From Actinomycetes bacterium (GTDB taxonomy: Bacteria > Actinomycetota > Acidimicrobiia > Acidimicrobiales > JAJYXR01), in contig JAJYXR010000038.1 of assembly GCA_021801795.1 (NCBI GenBank), positions 1 through 64,000 of the forward strand: 64,000 bases of DNA. The letters are read 5' to 3'. Both the position numbers and the translations under genes were made by a program. A model generated the notes under the pieces. The model made no database searches. It was not told where the DNA came from and saw only the letters and a list, made by a program, of their open reading frames with translations. This document shows positions 17,621 through 26,868 of this stretch, in pieces (within the stretch, counting starts at the first letter, position 1; every line of letters starts with the position of its first letter).

Positions 17621-18608
17621 CACCACCAGGTCCGCCACCGCTCCTAGGACCATCGCCACCGGGGGCCGCAGCCGCCTGGGTCAGGACCTCCTTCAGCGCC
17701 TGGGTGGCGCCGAGCAGCCCGACCGACTCGTACGGCACGACCAGCTTCGCGTTCGAGCTCTCCGCGACCTTCGACAGTGTCTCCAGCTGGAGCACCGCCA
17801 GCAGCTCCGGTGTCGGGTGCTTCTCCAGGATGGCCTCGTACACAGTCCCGATGGCAGCAGCCCGGCCCTGGGCCTGGCGTATCAGCGCCTCCCGCTCGCC
17901 ATCCGCCCGCAGCACCGCCGCCTCCTTCTCGCCCTCCGCAGCCAGGATCGCCGCCTGCTTGCGTCCCTCGGCCTCGTTTATGGCTGCCTGCTTCTGGCCC
18001 TCCGAGGTGAGGATCGCGGCCCGCTTGTGCTGGTCGGCCTCCTTCTGGGAGCTCATCGCGGCCAGAACCTGGGTAGGCGGCACTATATCCACGATCTCGA
18101 TCCGGTTTATCCTCACCCCCCACTTCTCCGTGATCGACTCCATGTGCTGCTGGAGCTCGGTGTTTATCCTCTCGCGCTCCGACAGCGCCTCGTCGAGCGT
18201 GAGACCGCCGAAGACAGCCCTGAGCGCGGTCTGGGCGAGCTGAAAGATAGCCAGCTCGTAGTTACTGATGGCGAACAGCGCCGCGCGCGGGTCGATCACC
18301 TGGCTGAAGATCGTCGCGCTCACCAGCACGCTCACGTTATCCTTCGTGATCACGTCCTGGCGGTCTCCCGTGCGCGGGATCTCGCGAACGTCCACCCTGG
18401 TCAGCTGGTCGAAGAAGGGGAGCAGCAGCACCAGGCCCGGGTGCTTCACCGAGTGGAACTGGCCCAGCCGCTTCAGCACCCCGTTATAGCCCTGCTGTAT
18501 CACCCGCACCGAGCGTGCCAGGGCGATCACCACCAGCACCACCAGCACCACCACCACGACCAGGACTCCGATCCCGCCAGCTCCCGCGCTGGCCAGCATC
18601 TCGTTCAT
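17595..18608 (-). CDS. SPFH/band-7 (stomatin-like) membrane protein
   Basis: 337 aa. N-terminal TM helix at ~14-32, then the SPFH domain (RVIQQGYNGVLKRLGQFHSV, ITKDNVSVLVSATIFSQVID, INRIEIVDIVPP). A charged Ala/Glu coiled coil (~185-270) follows, with repeated EGxKQAA heptads, then a Gly/Pro tail. Such proteins assemble membrane microdomains together with NfeD. Its ATG overlaps the nfeD stop (ATGA). Confidence 0.93.
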   Translation of the reverse strand: MNEMLASAGAGGIGVLVVVVVLVVLVVIALARSVRVIQQGYNGVLKRLGQFHSVKHPGLVLLLPFFDQLTRVDVREIPRTGDRQDVITKDNVSVLVSATIFSQVIDPRAALFAISNYELAIFQLAQTALRAVFGGLTLDEALSERERINTELQQHMESITEKWGVRINRIEIVDIVPPTQVLAAMSSQKEADQHKRAAILTSEGQKQAAINEAEGRKQAAILAAEGEKEAAVLRADGEREALIRQAQGRAAAIGTVYEAILEKHPTPELLAVLQLETLSKVAESSNAKLVVPYESVGLLGATQALKEVLTQAAAAPGGDGPRSGGGPGGEPGTQPGR

Positions 18609-19057
18609 GAAAGCTCCTCCTCCGGTAGCTGCTGGACTATGAACCTGCTGCCTCTCAGCTCCACTATCAGGACCAGCGCTCCCTCCGATACCGGATCGGG
18701 GTCATCGGTAGACGCAGGCCACAGCTCCCCCTGGATGCTGATCTTTCCCGGCTCGGTCATCCCCCCGATGCGAGAGGTGGCCACCGCCTCCCGGCCCACC
18801 AGCCCCTGAGCGCCCGACACCAGCCGGTGCTGGCCACGGGTGAGAGACCGGCGCAGGGGGGGGCGCAGGGCGGCTATGCCCAGCCCCGCTGCAGCCACGA
18901 AGACGATGCCCTGAAGAGCCACCGGGGCCCCAGCCGCCGCCGCGAGCGCCCCGCCAGCCGCGGCAATCGCCACGAAAAGAGCGAAGAAGGCCCTCGTGTA
19001 CATCTCGCCCGCGAAGAAGGCCACCATCACGATCAGCCACCACAGCGTTGCGCCCAA
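18605..19057 (-). CDS. NfeD-like membrane protein
   Basis: 150 aa. Two or three N-terminal hydrophobic segments (LWWLIVMVAFFAGEM, FFALFVAIAAAGGALAAAAG, GIVFVAAAGLGIAAL) precede a soluble OB-fold domain with QGLVGREAVATS, GKISIQGELWPA and LIVELRGSRFIVQQL. NfeD partners stomatin-like proteins; here they are translationally coupled. Divergent from amtB. Confidence 0.9.
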   Translation of the reverse strand: MGATLWWLIVMVAFFAGEMYTRAFFALFVAIAAAGGALAAAAGAPVALQGIVFVAAAGLGIAALRPPLRRSLTRGQHRLVSGAQGLVGREAVATSRIGGMTEPGKISIQGELWPASTDDPDPVSEGALVLIVELRGSRFIVQQLPEEELS

Positions 19058-19118
19058 TCGTCCCTCCTAGTTCCCCTGCCAACCTACCAGGCCCCTCCCG
19101 CCCCCGTCGGCCGTGGCC

Positions 19119-19213
19119 AGCCGAACCTGTCAACACAGCCGAACCTGTCAACACAGCCGAACCTGTCAACACAGCCGAACCTGTTAACACAGCCGAACCT
19201 GTTAACACAGCCG
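19119..19213. repeat. 18-bp tandem repeat, 5 copies, upstream of amtB
   Basis: Five units AGCCGAACCTGTCAACAC (last two with TTAACAC) followed by a partial copy. The array ends inside the first half-site of the GlnR-like operator. Confidence 0.96.
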
Positions 19214-19239
19214 TTACCTTCGCGTTACAGCGCCGAAAC
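19202..19239 (+). promoter_or_regulatory. GlnR-type nitrogen operator upstream of amtB
   Basis: GTTAC - 6 - GTTAC - 6 - GAAAC at 19213-19239, preceded six bases earlier by TTAAC. The a/b-box spacing of 11 bp matches the actinobacterial GlnR consensus (gTnAC-n6-GaAAC). It lies ~130 bp before the amtB start, where GlnR activates ammonium-uptake genes. The remaining bases to the start show no clear promoter. Confidence 0.7.
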
Positions 19240-19366
19240 GAGGCTCCTTCATCCTGTGGCTGACAGCCAACGCTGCGGGAGCAGCATGAAGGGCGCTCCC
19301 GCGAACCTGCTGCGCCTCATGCTCCTTCCAGCCGCGGGAGAAACACACAAGAAGGAGCGACAGCAC

Positions 19367-21141
<1,775 letters not shown>

Positions 21142-21190
21142 CTGGTCGCCAGCCGGCTCACGCTCCGGTTCCACCCTCGGGAGGATGCCC

Positions 21191-21230
21191 GGGAGCCCGG
21201 AGGATGTCGCCGGGGAGCCCGGAGGATGTC
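21191..21230. repeat. 18-bp direct repeat at the 3' end of the gntR gene
   Basis: GGGAGCCCGGAGGATGTC occurs at 21191-21208 and 21213-21230. The second copy reaches into the stop codon of the GntR gene (21229-21231). Confidence 0.85.
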
Positions 21231-22017
21231 AATCTGCTCCCGCTCCCGCTCCCGCTCCGGACGGCCACTCGACGCTGAAGCTGTAGCGGTCTCCCCGGAC
21301 GATGCTCTCGCGCCATTCGACCGGGGTATCGCCAGCCAGGGCCAGCCGCTCGATGGCGAAGGCCGCGAAGCCCCCGGGGAGCCCGAGCAGCTTCCGCTCC
21401 CTCTCGGCAGGGTTCAGTGGCCAGATCCGCTCGCGGCCTCCGGTGACCAGAATCCCGCAGCGGGTCCCGAGGGCCTCGTATAGGGATCCACTGCTCAGGT
21501 CCGCGTCGAGCAGCTTCACCCCCACCTCCGTAGGCAGCCAGGACCGATCGAGGGCCAGCGGCTCGGCGCCTGCCATCCTGAGGCGCTCTACATAGATCAC
21601 CTCGGCATCCACGGGAAGGCCCAGATGCCTGGCACGCCGTCCCCCGACCGTCTGGCGCAGGGCCCGTACCATCGAGTGCTCGCTCGCCCCCTGGTCGGTG
21701 ATGGTCGAGGCGAGGCTGTAGAGGCCATGCAGGGGCTGGTCGAAGCGGGACGAGGCTATATAGGTGCCCTTTCCCTGGTGGCGCTCTATCAGCCCCTCGG
21801 ACTCCAGCGACCGGATCGCCTGGCGCACCGTCGCCCTGCTCACCCCGTATGCCTCGGTCAGCTCCTCTTCGGTGTCGACCCGGTCGGCGAACTCACCGCC
21901 CGCAGCGCGCTGCCTCAGGTCGTGCGCGAGCTGGGCCCAGAGCGGCGTCGGGCTCCTCCGGTCCAGAAGATGGTGCCTGGCCGCCTGGCCATGCCTGCTC
22001 TCCTCGCCGGCCCCCAC
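21229..22017 (-). CDS. GntR-family regulator, HutC/UTRA type
   Basis: 262 aa. Winged helix at ~25-90 (TPLWAQLAHDLRQRAAGGEF, YGVSRATVRQAIRSLESEGL, HQGKGTYIA), then a UTRA ligand domain ending in FAIERLALAGDTPVEWRES. GTG at 22017 is one base after the DUF1634 stop and six bases after GGAGG. Third gene of the TSUP-DUF1634-gntR operon, so it may respond to the exported compound. Confidence 0.88.
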   Translation of the reverse strand: MGAGEESRHGQAARHHLLDRRSPTPLWAQLAHDLRQRAAGGEFADRVDTEEELTEAYGVSRATVRQAIRSLESEGLIERHQGKGTYIASSRFDQPLHGLYSLASTITDQGASEHSMVRALRQTVGGRRARHLGLPVDAEVIYVERLRMAGAEPLALDRSWLPTEVGVKLLDADLSSGSLYEALGTRCGILVTGGRERIWPLNPAERERKLLGLPGGFAAFAIERLALAGDTPVEWRESIVRGDRYSFSVEWPSGAGAGAGAD

Positions 22018-22018
22018 C

Positions 22019-22435
22019 TCAGCCTCCGGCACCACCGAGGAAGAAAGAGCCGATCAGGATGGCCAACACGATGGTGGTGATGATGACGAAGGCCGGATCC
22101 TGCTCGTATATGAAAGTGAAGATCGAGACCGCCACCCGCATCACCGGTGTGAGGATCAGCAGGCCGATCCCGAGCACCGTGATCCCCCTTCCCTGCCCCC
22201 TCGCGAGGCTGTGGATCAGGGCGCCGAGCGAGTGGGGGAACGACGCCCCGGGTCTCGTGATCGCATGGTAGGAGAGCTTCGAGATGTACTCCGGGTGGTT
22301 CGCCATCATGAGTCCCAGACCGGACGCGATCACCAGGACGCTCACGCTGACCCCTATACGCAGCACCAGGCTGATAGCCAGCTCAGCCTGGCGTACCCGA
22401 TGGTCGTCGATGGGCCTCTCGGCATCCGACAGCAT
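22019..22435 (-). CDS. DUF1634 membrane protein
   Basis: 138 aa with three TM segments (LVLRIGVSVSVLVIASGLGL, ITVLGIGLLILTPVMRVAVS, FVIITTIVLAILIGSFFLGG), the DUF1634 pattern. These proteins habitually accompany TSUP exporters and probably form part of the transporter. Its ATG overlaps the TSUP stop by one base (TGATG). Confidence 0.85.
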   Translation of the reverse strand: MLSDAERPIDDHRVRQAELAISLVLRIGVSVSVLVIASGLGLMMANHPEYISKLSYHAITRPGASFPHSLGALIHSLARGQGRGITVLGIGLLILTPVMRVAVSIFTFIYEQDPAFVIITTIVLAILIGSFFLGGAGG

Positions 22436-23271
22436 CAGGTGATCCCCCTCTGGAACATCTCGATGGCTATCACCGCCAGCACCACGATGAACACGATGCG
22501 GATCGACTTGCTCTCTATGCGGCCCAGCATCTTCGACCCGACAAGGGCACCCGCCAGAACCCCGATGGCTACCGGAGCAGCGATGATCGGGTTTATCTGA
22601 CCCCTCGCGAAGTAGACCCCCGCGGAGGCAGCCGCAGTGACCCCGATCATGAAGTTACTGGTCGCGGTGGACACCTTCATCGGCATGTGCATCGCCAGGT
22701 CCATCGCCGGCACCTTCAGGGCGCCCGAGCCAATCCCGAGCAGCGCGCTCACCATGCCCGCCACGTACATCATCGCCAGCCCAGGCTTCGTTCCCGTGAC
22801 CCGGTAGGCGATCTCCCGGCCCTCCGCCTCGTCGTAGTACGAGCCGTGGAGGTTCAAGGAGTTCGATATCCGGTCCGTCGACACCTCCAGAGGGGCCACC
22901 GCGTGCCGCTTCCGGTACATCGCGATGCCCGAGTAGGCCAGCACCACCCCGAAGAACACGAACAGAGCCCTCGGGGGCAGGAGGGTGGTCAGATAGGCAC
23001 CCGTCACCGCGCCGGTGGTAGTCGCCAGCTCCAGGAACATCCCTGCCCGCAGGTTCGTCATCCGCTCCCGGACGTAAGCGGCCGCAGCCCCGCTCGACGT
23101 CGCGATCACCGACACTATCGATGCGCCGATCGCCAGCCGTATGTCCACATGGAACAGCAGCGTCAGCACCGGGACCACCACCACCCCGCCCCCCAGGCCC
23201 ACCAGCGATCCGATCACGCCCGCGATGATCGAGATGAGGGCCATCAGGATCACGAAGTCGAGCGGACTCAC
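22435..23271 (-). CDS. TSUP (TauE/SafE) family exporter
   Basis: 278 aa with eight predicted TM helices. Twin family motifs GVIGSLVGLGGGVVVVPVL and SALLGIGSGALKVPAMDLAM. Exports sulfite, sulfonates or other organic anions in characterised relatives. A GTG start at 23271 lies six bases after TAGAGT, so the transcript may be leaderless. First gene of the operon, behind a TetR-like palindrome. Confidence 0.88.
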   Translation of the reverse strand: MSPLDFVILMALISIIAGVIGSLVGLGGGVVVVPVLTLLFHVDIRLAIGASIVSVIATSSGAAAAYVRERMTNLRAGMFLELATTTGAVTGAYLTTLLPPRALFVFFGVVLAYSGIAMYRKRHAVAPLEVSTDRISNSLNLHGSYYDEAEGREIAYRVTGTKPGLAMMYVAGMVSALLGIGSGALKVPAMDLAMHMPMKVSTATSNFMIGVTAAASAGVYFARGQINPIIAAPVAIGVLAGALVGSKMLGRIESKSIRIVFIVVLAVIAIEMFQRGIT

Positions 23272-23287
23272 ATCATCACTCTACTAC

Positions 23288-23307
23288 TTGTACGAACGTC
23301 CGTACAA
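23288..23307. promoter_or_regulatory. 20-bp palindromic operator before the TSUP operon
   Basis: TTGTACGAACGTCCGTACAA is palindromic at 18 of 20 positions. On the minus strand TTGTAC serves as a -35, with TAGAGT 18 bases later, so the palindrome fills the spacer. The shape resembles TetR-family operators; the encoded regulator downstream is GntR-type, so the binder is uncertain. Confidence 0.55.
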
Positions 23308-23346
23308 CTTTTCTACACCTGCGCTGGATGCCGGAAGTCCCTGCCC

Positions 23347-23522
23347 GGCCGAGGGGGACCGGCCGAGGGGGACCGGCCGAGGGGGACCGGCCAAGGGGGA
23401 CCGGCCAAGGGGGACCGGCCGAGGGGGACCGGCCAAGGGGGACCGGCCAAGGGGGACCGGCCAAGGGGGACCGGCCGAGGGGGACCGGCCGAGGGGGACC
23501 GGCCGAGGGGGACCGGCCAAGG
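23347..23522. repeat. 14-bp tandem repeat, 12.6 copies
   Basis: Units GGCC(G/A)AGGGGGACC; the variable base reads G G G A A G A A A G G G A along the array. It fills most of the 316-bp gap between the TSUP operon and mobA. Because 14 is not a multiple of three it is open in all frames on the plus strand; the long Gly/Arg/Pro readings are artefacts. Confidence 0.97.
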
Positions 23523-23587
23523 TTATTCCCAATAGGATCTCGGGTGTGTCCTCATCCCGGCACGACGACCCGTCCCTGGTAAGTCCC

Positions 23588-24202
23588 ATGGATATGAAGC
23601 GTGTGGGCGGAATCGTGCTTACCGGTGGCGCGAGCAGCCGTCTCGGCCGGGACAAGGCGCTTGTCGAGGTAAGCGGCGAAGCCCTGGCTGCACGCGCGGC
23701 GCGTCTACTGGCCGTGCTGGCCGCCCCGGTCGTCGAGGCAGGTCCCGGCCGCAGTGGCCTCAGCGCGGTAACCGACGACCCAGGTGGGAGTGGCCCCCTC
23801 TCCGGGGTGGTCGCAGGAGCTCGGGAGCTGGATCGGCTCGGCTGGCGGGGGCCGGTGCTCGTCCTCGCCTGTGACATGCCAGGGGTAAGCGGTGAGCTGC
23901 TGGGCAAGCTCGCGTCCTGGCCCGGCGACTGCTCCGTGATCCCACATGTCGGGGGTCATCCCGAGGTGCTCTGCGCGCGCTACAGCCATGACGACCTCCT
24001 TATCGCCACAGATGCCTTCGCAGCGGGGGAGCGTTCGCTCAGCCGGCTGGTGACACGGCTCTCGTCACCATGCCTGCCAGGTGAGCAGGAATGGGCAGAG
24101 GTCGGGGGGGCAGCGGCCTTCGCCGACGTCGACACTCCCGAGGACCTGGAGCGGGCGCGCGCTGCCGGCTCCGCTGGGGCACGAAGGATCCCGACCAGAT
24201 GA
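23588..24202 (+). CDS. mobA: Molybdenum cofactor guanylyltransferase-like protein
   Basis: 204 aa NTP-transferase. GGIVLTGGASSRLGRDKALV is the nucleotide-binding loop, VLACDMPGVSGELL the metal-binding Asp region, and GHPEVLCARY and FADVDTPEDLERA close the fold. Attaches GMP to molybdopterin for DMSO-reductase-type enzymes, consistent with the molybdoenzyme downstream. ATG at 23588 (or 23594). ATGA overlap with mogA. Confidence 0.87.
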   Translation: MDMKRVGGIVLTGGASSRLGRDKALVEVSGEALAARAARLLAVLAAPVVEAGPGRSGLSAVTDDPGGSGPLSGVVAGARELDRLGWRGPVLVLACDMPGVSGELLGKLASWPGDCSVIPHVGGHPEVLCARYSHDDLLIATDAFAAGERSLSRLVTRLSSPCLPGEQEWAEVGGAAAFADVDTPEDLERARAAGSAGARRIPTR

Positions 24203-24753
24203 GCCAGGTGGCAGCGAAGGTCCTTACGGTGTCGGACGGGGTGGTAGCCGGACACCGCGTGGACGAGTCCGGTCCCGCGGCAGCGGAGCTCCTAGCCCAG
24301 GCGGGTTTCGACGTGGTGGAGAGGTACGTCGTGGCAGATGGCCTGGACAGCGTCAGCGCAGCCCTCCGCGCGATGGTCGAGGGATTCGCGGGCCTGGTGG
24401 TCACCACCGGCGGCACCGGTTTCGCACCGAGAGACCTGACGCCCGAGGCCACCCTGCTCGTGGTCGACCGACTGGCACCGGGACTGGCAGAGGCGATGCG
24501 CGCATCGAGCCCGCTCGGAGCGCTCTCCAGGGCGGTAGCCGGGATAGCGGGGGATGCCATCGTGCTGAACACACCTGGATCCCCGGTAGCCGTGCGGGAA
24601 TGCCTGGAGGCGGTGATGGCCGTCCTTCCCCACGCGCTCGCTCTGGCTGCCGGCGAGCAGGGGAGTGGCGCCGGCGCACATCGGAGCCTGAGCAATGCGC
24701 CGGGTGCCCACCATGGCGACCCAGGCAGGTCACCTGCTGCCAGAGGGGGATGA
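24199..24753 (+). CDS. mogA: Molybdopterin adenylyltransferase (MogA/MoaB)
   Basis: 184 aa. KVLTVSDGVVAGHRVDESGP start, GLVVTTGGTGFAPRDLTPEA (adenylyl-binding TGGTG and Asp), then LNTPGSPVAVRECLEAVM. Activates molybdopterin with ATP before molybdate insertion by MoeA. The C-terminal ~30 residues are non-conserved. Between mobA and moaD on the same strand. Confidence 0.9.
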   Translation: MSQVAAKVLTVSDGVVAGHRVDESGPAAAELLAQAGFDVVERYVVADGLDSVSAALRAMVEGFAGLVVTTGGTGFAPRDLTPEATLLVVDRLAPGLAEAMRASSPLGALSRAVAGIAGDAIVLNTPGSPVAVRECLEAVMAVLPHALALAAGEQGSGAGAHRSLSNAPGAHHGDPGRSPAARGG

Positions 24754-24760
24754 TCCAGCT

Positions 24761-24997
24761 ATGCCCACCCTAAGGCTCTTTGCCCAGGCCCGCGAGGTGG
24801 CAGGTACCGCTCAGAGCTCCTTTGCCGCGGCCACCGTGGCTGATCTCCTCGACGCCGCGGTAGCTGCCTTCGGTCCAGACTTCGCACGAGTCCTGGCCGG
24901 ATCACGGATCTGGGTGAACGGAGAACCCGCATATAGAACAGATCGTCTCGGAGCCGACGACGAGGTGGCGGTCATCCCCCCTGTGTCCGGCGGCTGA
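24761..24997 (+). CDS. moaD: Molybdopterin synthase sulfur carrier subunit
   Basis: 78 aa beta-grasp protein: MPTLRLFAQAREVAGTAQSS start, ADDEVAVIPPVSGG end, with the Gly-Gly thiocarboxylated by MoeB-type enzymes. ATG 24761 lies seven bases after mogA. Convergent with moaE; the last 27 coding bases are part of a duplicated segment. Confidence 0.93.
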   Translation: MPTLRLFAQAREVAGTAQSSFAAATVADLLDAAVAAFGPDFARVLAGSRIWVNGEPAYRTDRLGADDEVAVIPPVSGG

Positions 24998-25060
24998 GGG
25001 AGCCACCGGTGCCCCTGACAGGATCCGCCAGGGGTCATCCCCCCTGTGTCCGGCGGCTGA
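24970..25060. repeat. 28-bp direct repeat linking the tails of moaD and moaE
   Basis: Copies at 24970-24997 and 25033-25060, identical over 28 bases and 63 bp apart. Copy 1 is the end of moaD (VIPPVSGG and stop). Copy 2, read on the other strand, supplies the last codons (ISRRTQGG) and stop of moaE. Confidence 0.93.
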
Positions 25061-25616
25061 TACCGGGCAGCGGCTCGATGTCGTGCGCCGTGGCCGACCA
25101 GTCAGTCCCGCCCATCCAGGTCTCACGCTTCCAGATCGGAACGGTCTCCTTCAGGGTGTCGATGAGGTAACGAACGGCGTCGAAAGCCTCCCCACGATGG
25201 GGTGCCGATGCCGACACCACCACGGAGGCCTCGCCGGGAGCCATGGTGCCGGTTCTATGCAGCATGACGATCCTGCCCAGGTCCGGCCAGCGCCGCCGGG
25301 CCTCGTCTGCCAGCGAGGCCAGCGCCCCCGCCGCATGTTCCTCGTAGGCCTCGTACTCGAGGACGCTCACCCCAGGCCTGCCCTCCGAGTAGTCCCTTAC
25401 CGTTCCCGTGAACACCACCACCGCTCCGCAGCTCGCCAGCACCGGCCAACTGCCCGCGGTATCGACCGGGAGGGCAGATTCCGTCACTGCCACCCAGTCA
25501 CGCGCGTCACCCGGAGGTGGGGCCAGCTCGGCCCGGACAGCCTCCCGTCCGCCTAACCCTGTAGCTGATGTGGGGCCTTCCTCCATCCAGCCTTCCTCTC
25601 GGCTCTCAATCAACAT
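25035..25616 (-). CDS. moaE: Molybdopterin synthase catalytic subunit
   Basis: 193 aa. Key blocks: VVVFTGTVRDYSEGRPGVSV, LEYEAYEEHA, RIVMLHRTGTMAPGEASVVV, APHRGEAFDAVRYLIDTLKE and VPIWKRETWMGGTDW with the active-site Lys. Converts precursor Z to molybdopterin with MoaD. Start could also be Met11. The N-terminus is ~40 residues longer than usual; the last eight residues come from a duplicated moaD tail. Confidence 0.92.
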   Translation of the reverse strand: MLIESREEGWMEEGPTSATGLGGREAVRAELAPPPGDARDWVAVTESALPVDTAGSWPVLASCGAVVVFTGTVRDYSEGRPGVSVLEYEAYEEHAAGALASLADEARRRWPDLGRIVMLHRTGTMAPGEASVVVSASAPHRGEAFDAVRYLIDTLKETVPIWKRETWMGGTDWSATAHDIEPLPGISRRTQGG

Positions 25617-25624
25617 AGCGCCGC

Positions 25625-25684
25625 CTGATTCCCAGGCGGGTTGGGTCCTGCTGATTCCCAGGCGGGTTGGGTCCTGCTGATTCC
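25625..25684. repeat. 26-bp tandem repeat, 2.3 copies, upstream of moaE
   Basis: Unit starts CTGATTCCCAGGCGGGTTGG and ends GTCCTG; two full copies and an 8-base third. Between the lysR stop and the moaE start. Confidence 0.9.
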
Positions 25685-25730
25685 GTTCCTCGACAGGACC
25701 GGGCCTGCAGGTTAGGAGGTAGCCGGCGCC

Positions 25731-26810
25731 TCAGGGAGTCAGGAGCGAGATCAGATGGCGGGCGAGCGGGTGACCAGGGTGATCACCGATCCAGACCACC
25801 CGTAGCTCTCGCCCCAGATCCAGGCCAGGCACATCGACCTCTTCGAGTGCCCCGCTGCTCAGCTCATCGGTGACGGCCATGTCACTGAGCACACCGAAGA
25901 CAGAGCTGCTCATGACAGCTCCCTTCAACGCAGTAGTGGATCCGACCTGGATCAGTGGCGCGAATGGCGCTATCCCGGCCAGGGCGAGGGCACGATCGAA
26001 GGTCTCTCGCGTACCCGATCCGGGTTCGCGCAGGACTATAGGGAAAGCGCAGAGTGTCTCGGGAGTGACGGAGCGGCCAGCGCCATCGAGTCCGTGCGAT
26101 CGCAGCGTCTCGGGCGTAGCGATCACCGCGAGCCTGTCCTGCGAGACGGTAGCGCACGAGATCCCCTCCAGCTCCGTCGGGGTCTCCACGAAGCCGAGGT
26201 CGGCTCGTCCAGTGCGGAGGGCATCGGCGACCAGAGAGGAGTTCGCTACCGCCAGCTCGAAACGCGCTTCGGGGAATCGCCTGTGGAGTACCTCCAGCCA
26301 GCCGGGCAGGAGGTACTCGGCGACCGTGTAGCTCGCCACCAGCCTGAGCGGGTCGGGTTGGCCGGCGGCCAGGGCCTGTGTCCCCTCGACTAGCTTCCCC
26401 ATCGCGCTCAGAACCGCGGCAGCCCAGCCGGCTACCAGCCGTCCAGCGGCAGTCGGAGTCGATCCCCTGGTGGTTCTTTCCAGAAGGGTGAGCCCGAGCT
26501 GGGATTCGAGCTTCCTGATGCGAGCGGTGGCCGAGGGCTGCGAGATAGAGCAGAGCTCTGCAGCCTTGGAGAGGCTTCCCGCGGTAACGGTGGTGACGAA
26601 CAGGTCCAGGCTGACGGGGTCGGGCACCGGCTCTCGAAGTACCGGAATAGCCGGCAGAGCTTCTGGCGGTAGAGCCTCTGTGGGCAGAGTCGTGGTGTCG
26701 ATGAGGTGGCCCTCCGGCGAGTGATCGTCAGTGCCGGTGCCGGTGCCAGGGGCTGGCAGCGCTTTGTCCACCGTTGCCACGATAGAGCGCTGCGAGCCGG
26801 ATCGCGCCAC
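25731..26810 (-). CDS. LysR-family transcription regulator
   Basis: 359 aa. A Pro-rich N-terminal extension of ~60 residues precedes the helix-turn-helix (LDLFVTTVTAGSLSKAAELC, SISQPSATARIRKLESQLGL, LLERTTRGSTPTAAG). The periplasmic-binding-like effector domain spans ~150-355. Lies 58 bp after the TorD-like gene on the same strand and may control the molybdoenzyme operon or moaE. Effector unknown. Confidence 0.88.
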   Translation of the reverse strand: MARSGSQRSIVATVDKALPAPGTGTGTDDHSPEGHLIDTTTLPTEALPPEALPAIPVLREPVPDPVSLDLFVTTVTAGSLSKAAELCSISQPSATARIRKLESQLGLTLLERTTRGSTPTAAGRLVAGWAAAVLSAMGKLVEGTQALAAGQPDPLRLVASYTVAEYLLPGWLEVLHRRFPEARFELAVANSSLVADALRTGRADLGFVETPTELEGISCATVSQDRLAVIATPETLRSHGLDGAGRSVTPETLCAFPIVLREPGSGTRETFDRALALAGIAPFAPLIQVGSTTALKGAVMSSSVFGVLSDMAVTDELSSGALEEVDVPGLDLGRELRVVWIGDHPGHPLARHLISLLTP

Positions 26811-26868
26811 CAGGGCGCAAGGCCCGCGAGGATGGCTGACCTACGGGCGCTATCGAGACTGGATCCGC

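Noticed and set aside
23276..23907. Gly/Arg/Pro-rich repeat proteins read through the 14-bp array
   Set aside because: A 14-bp unit lacking stops is open in every frame; no ribosome site or conserved flank supports translation.
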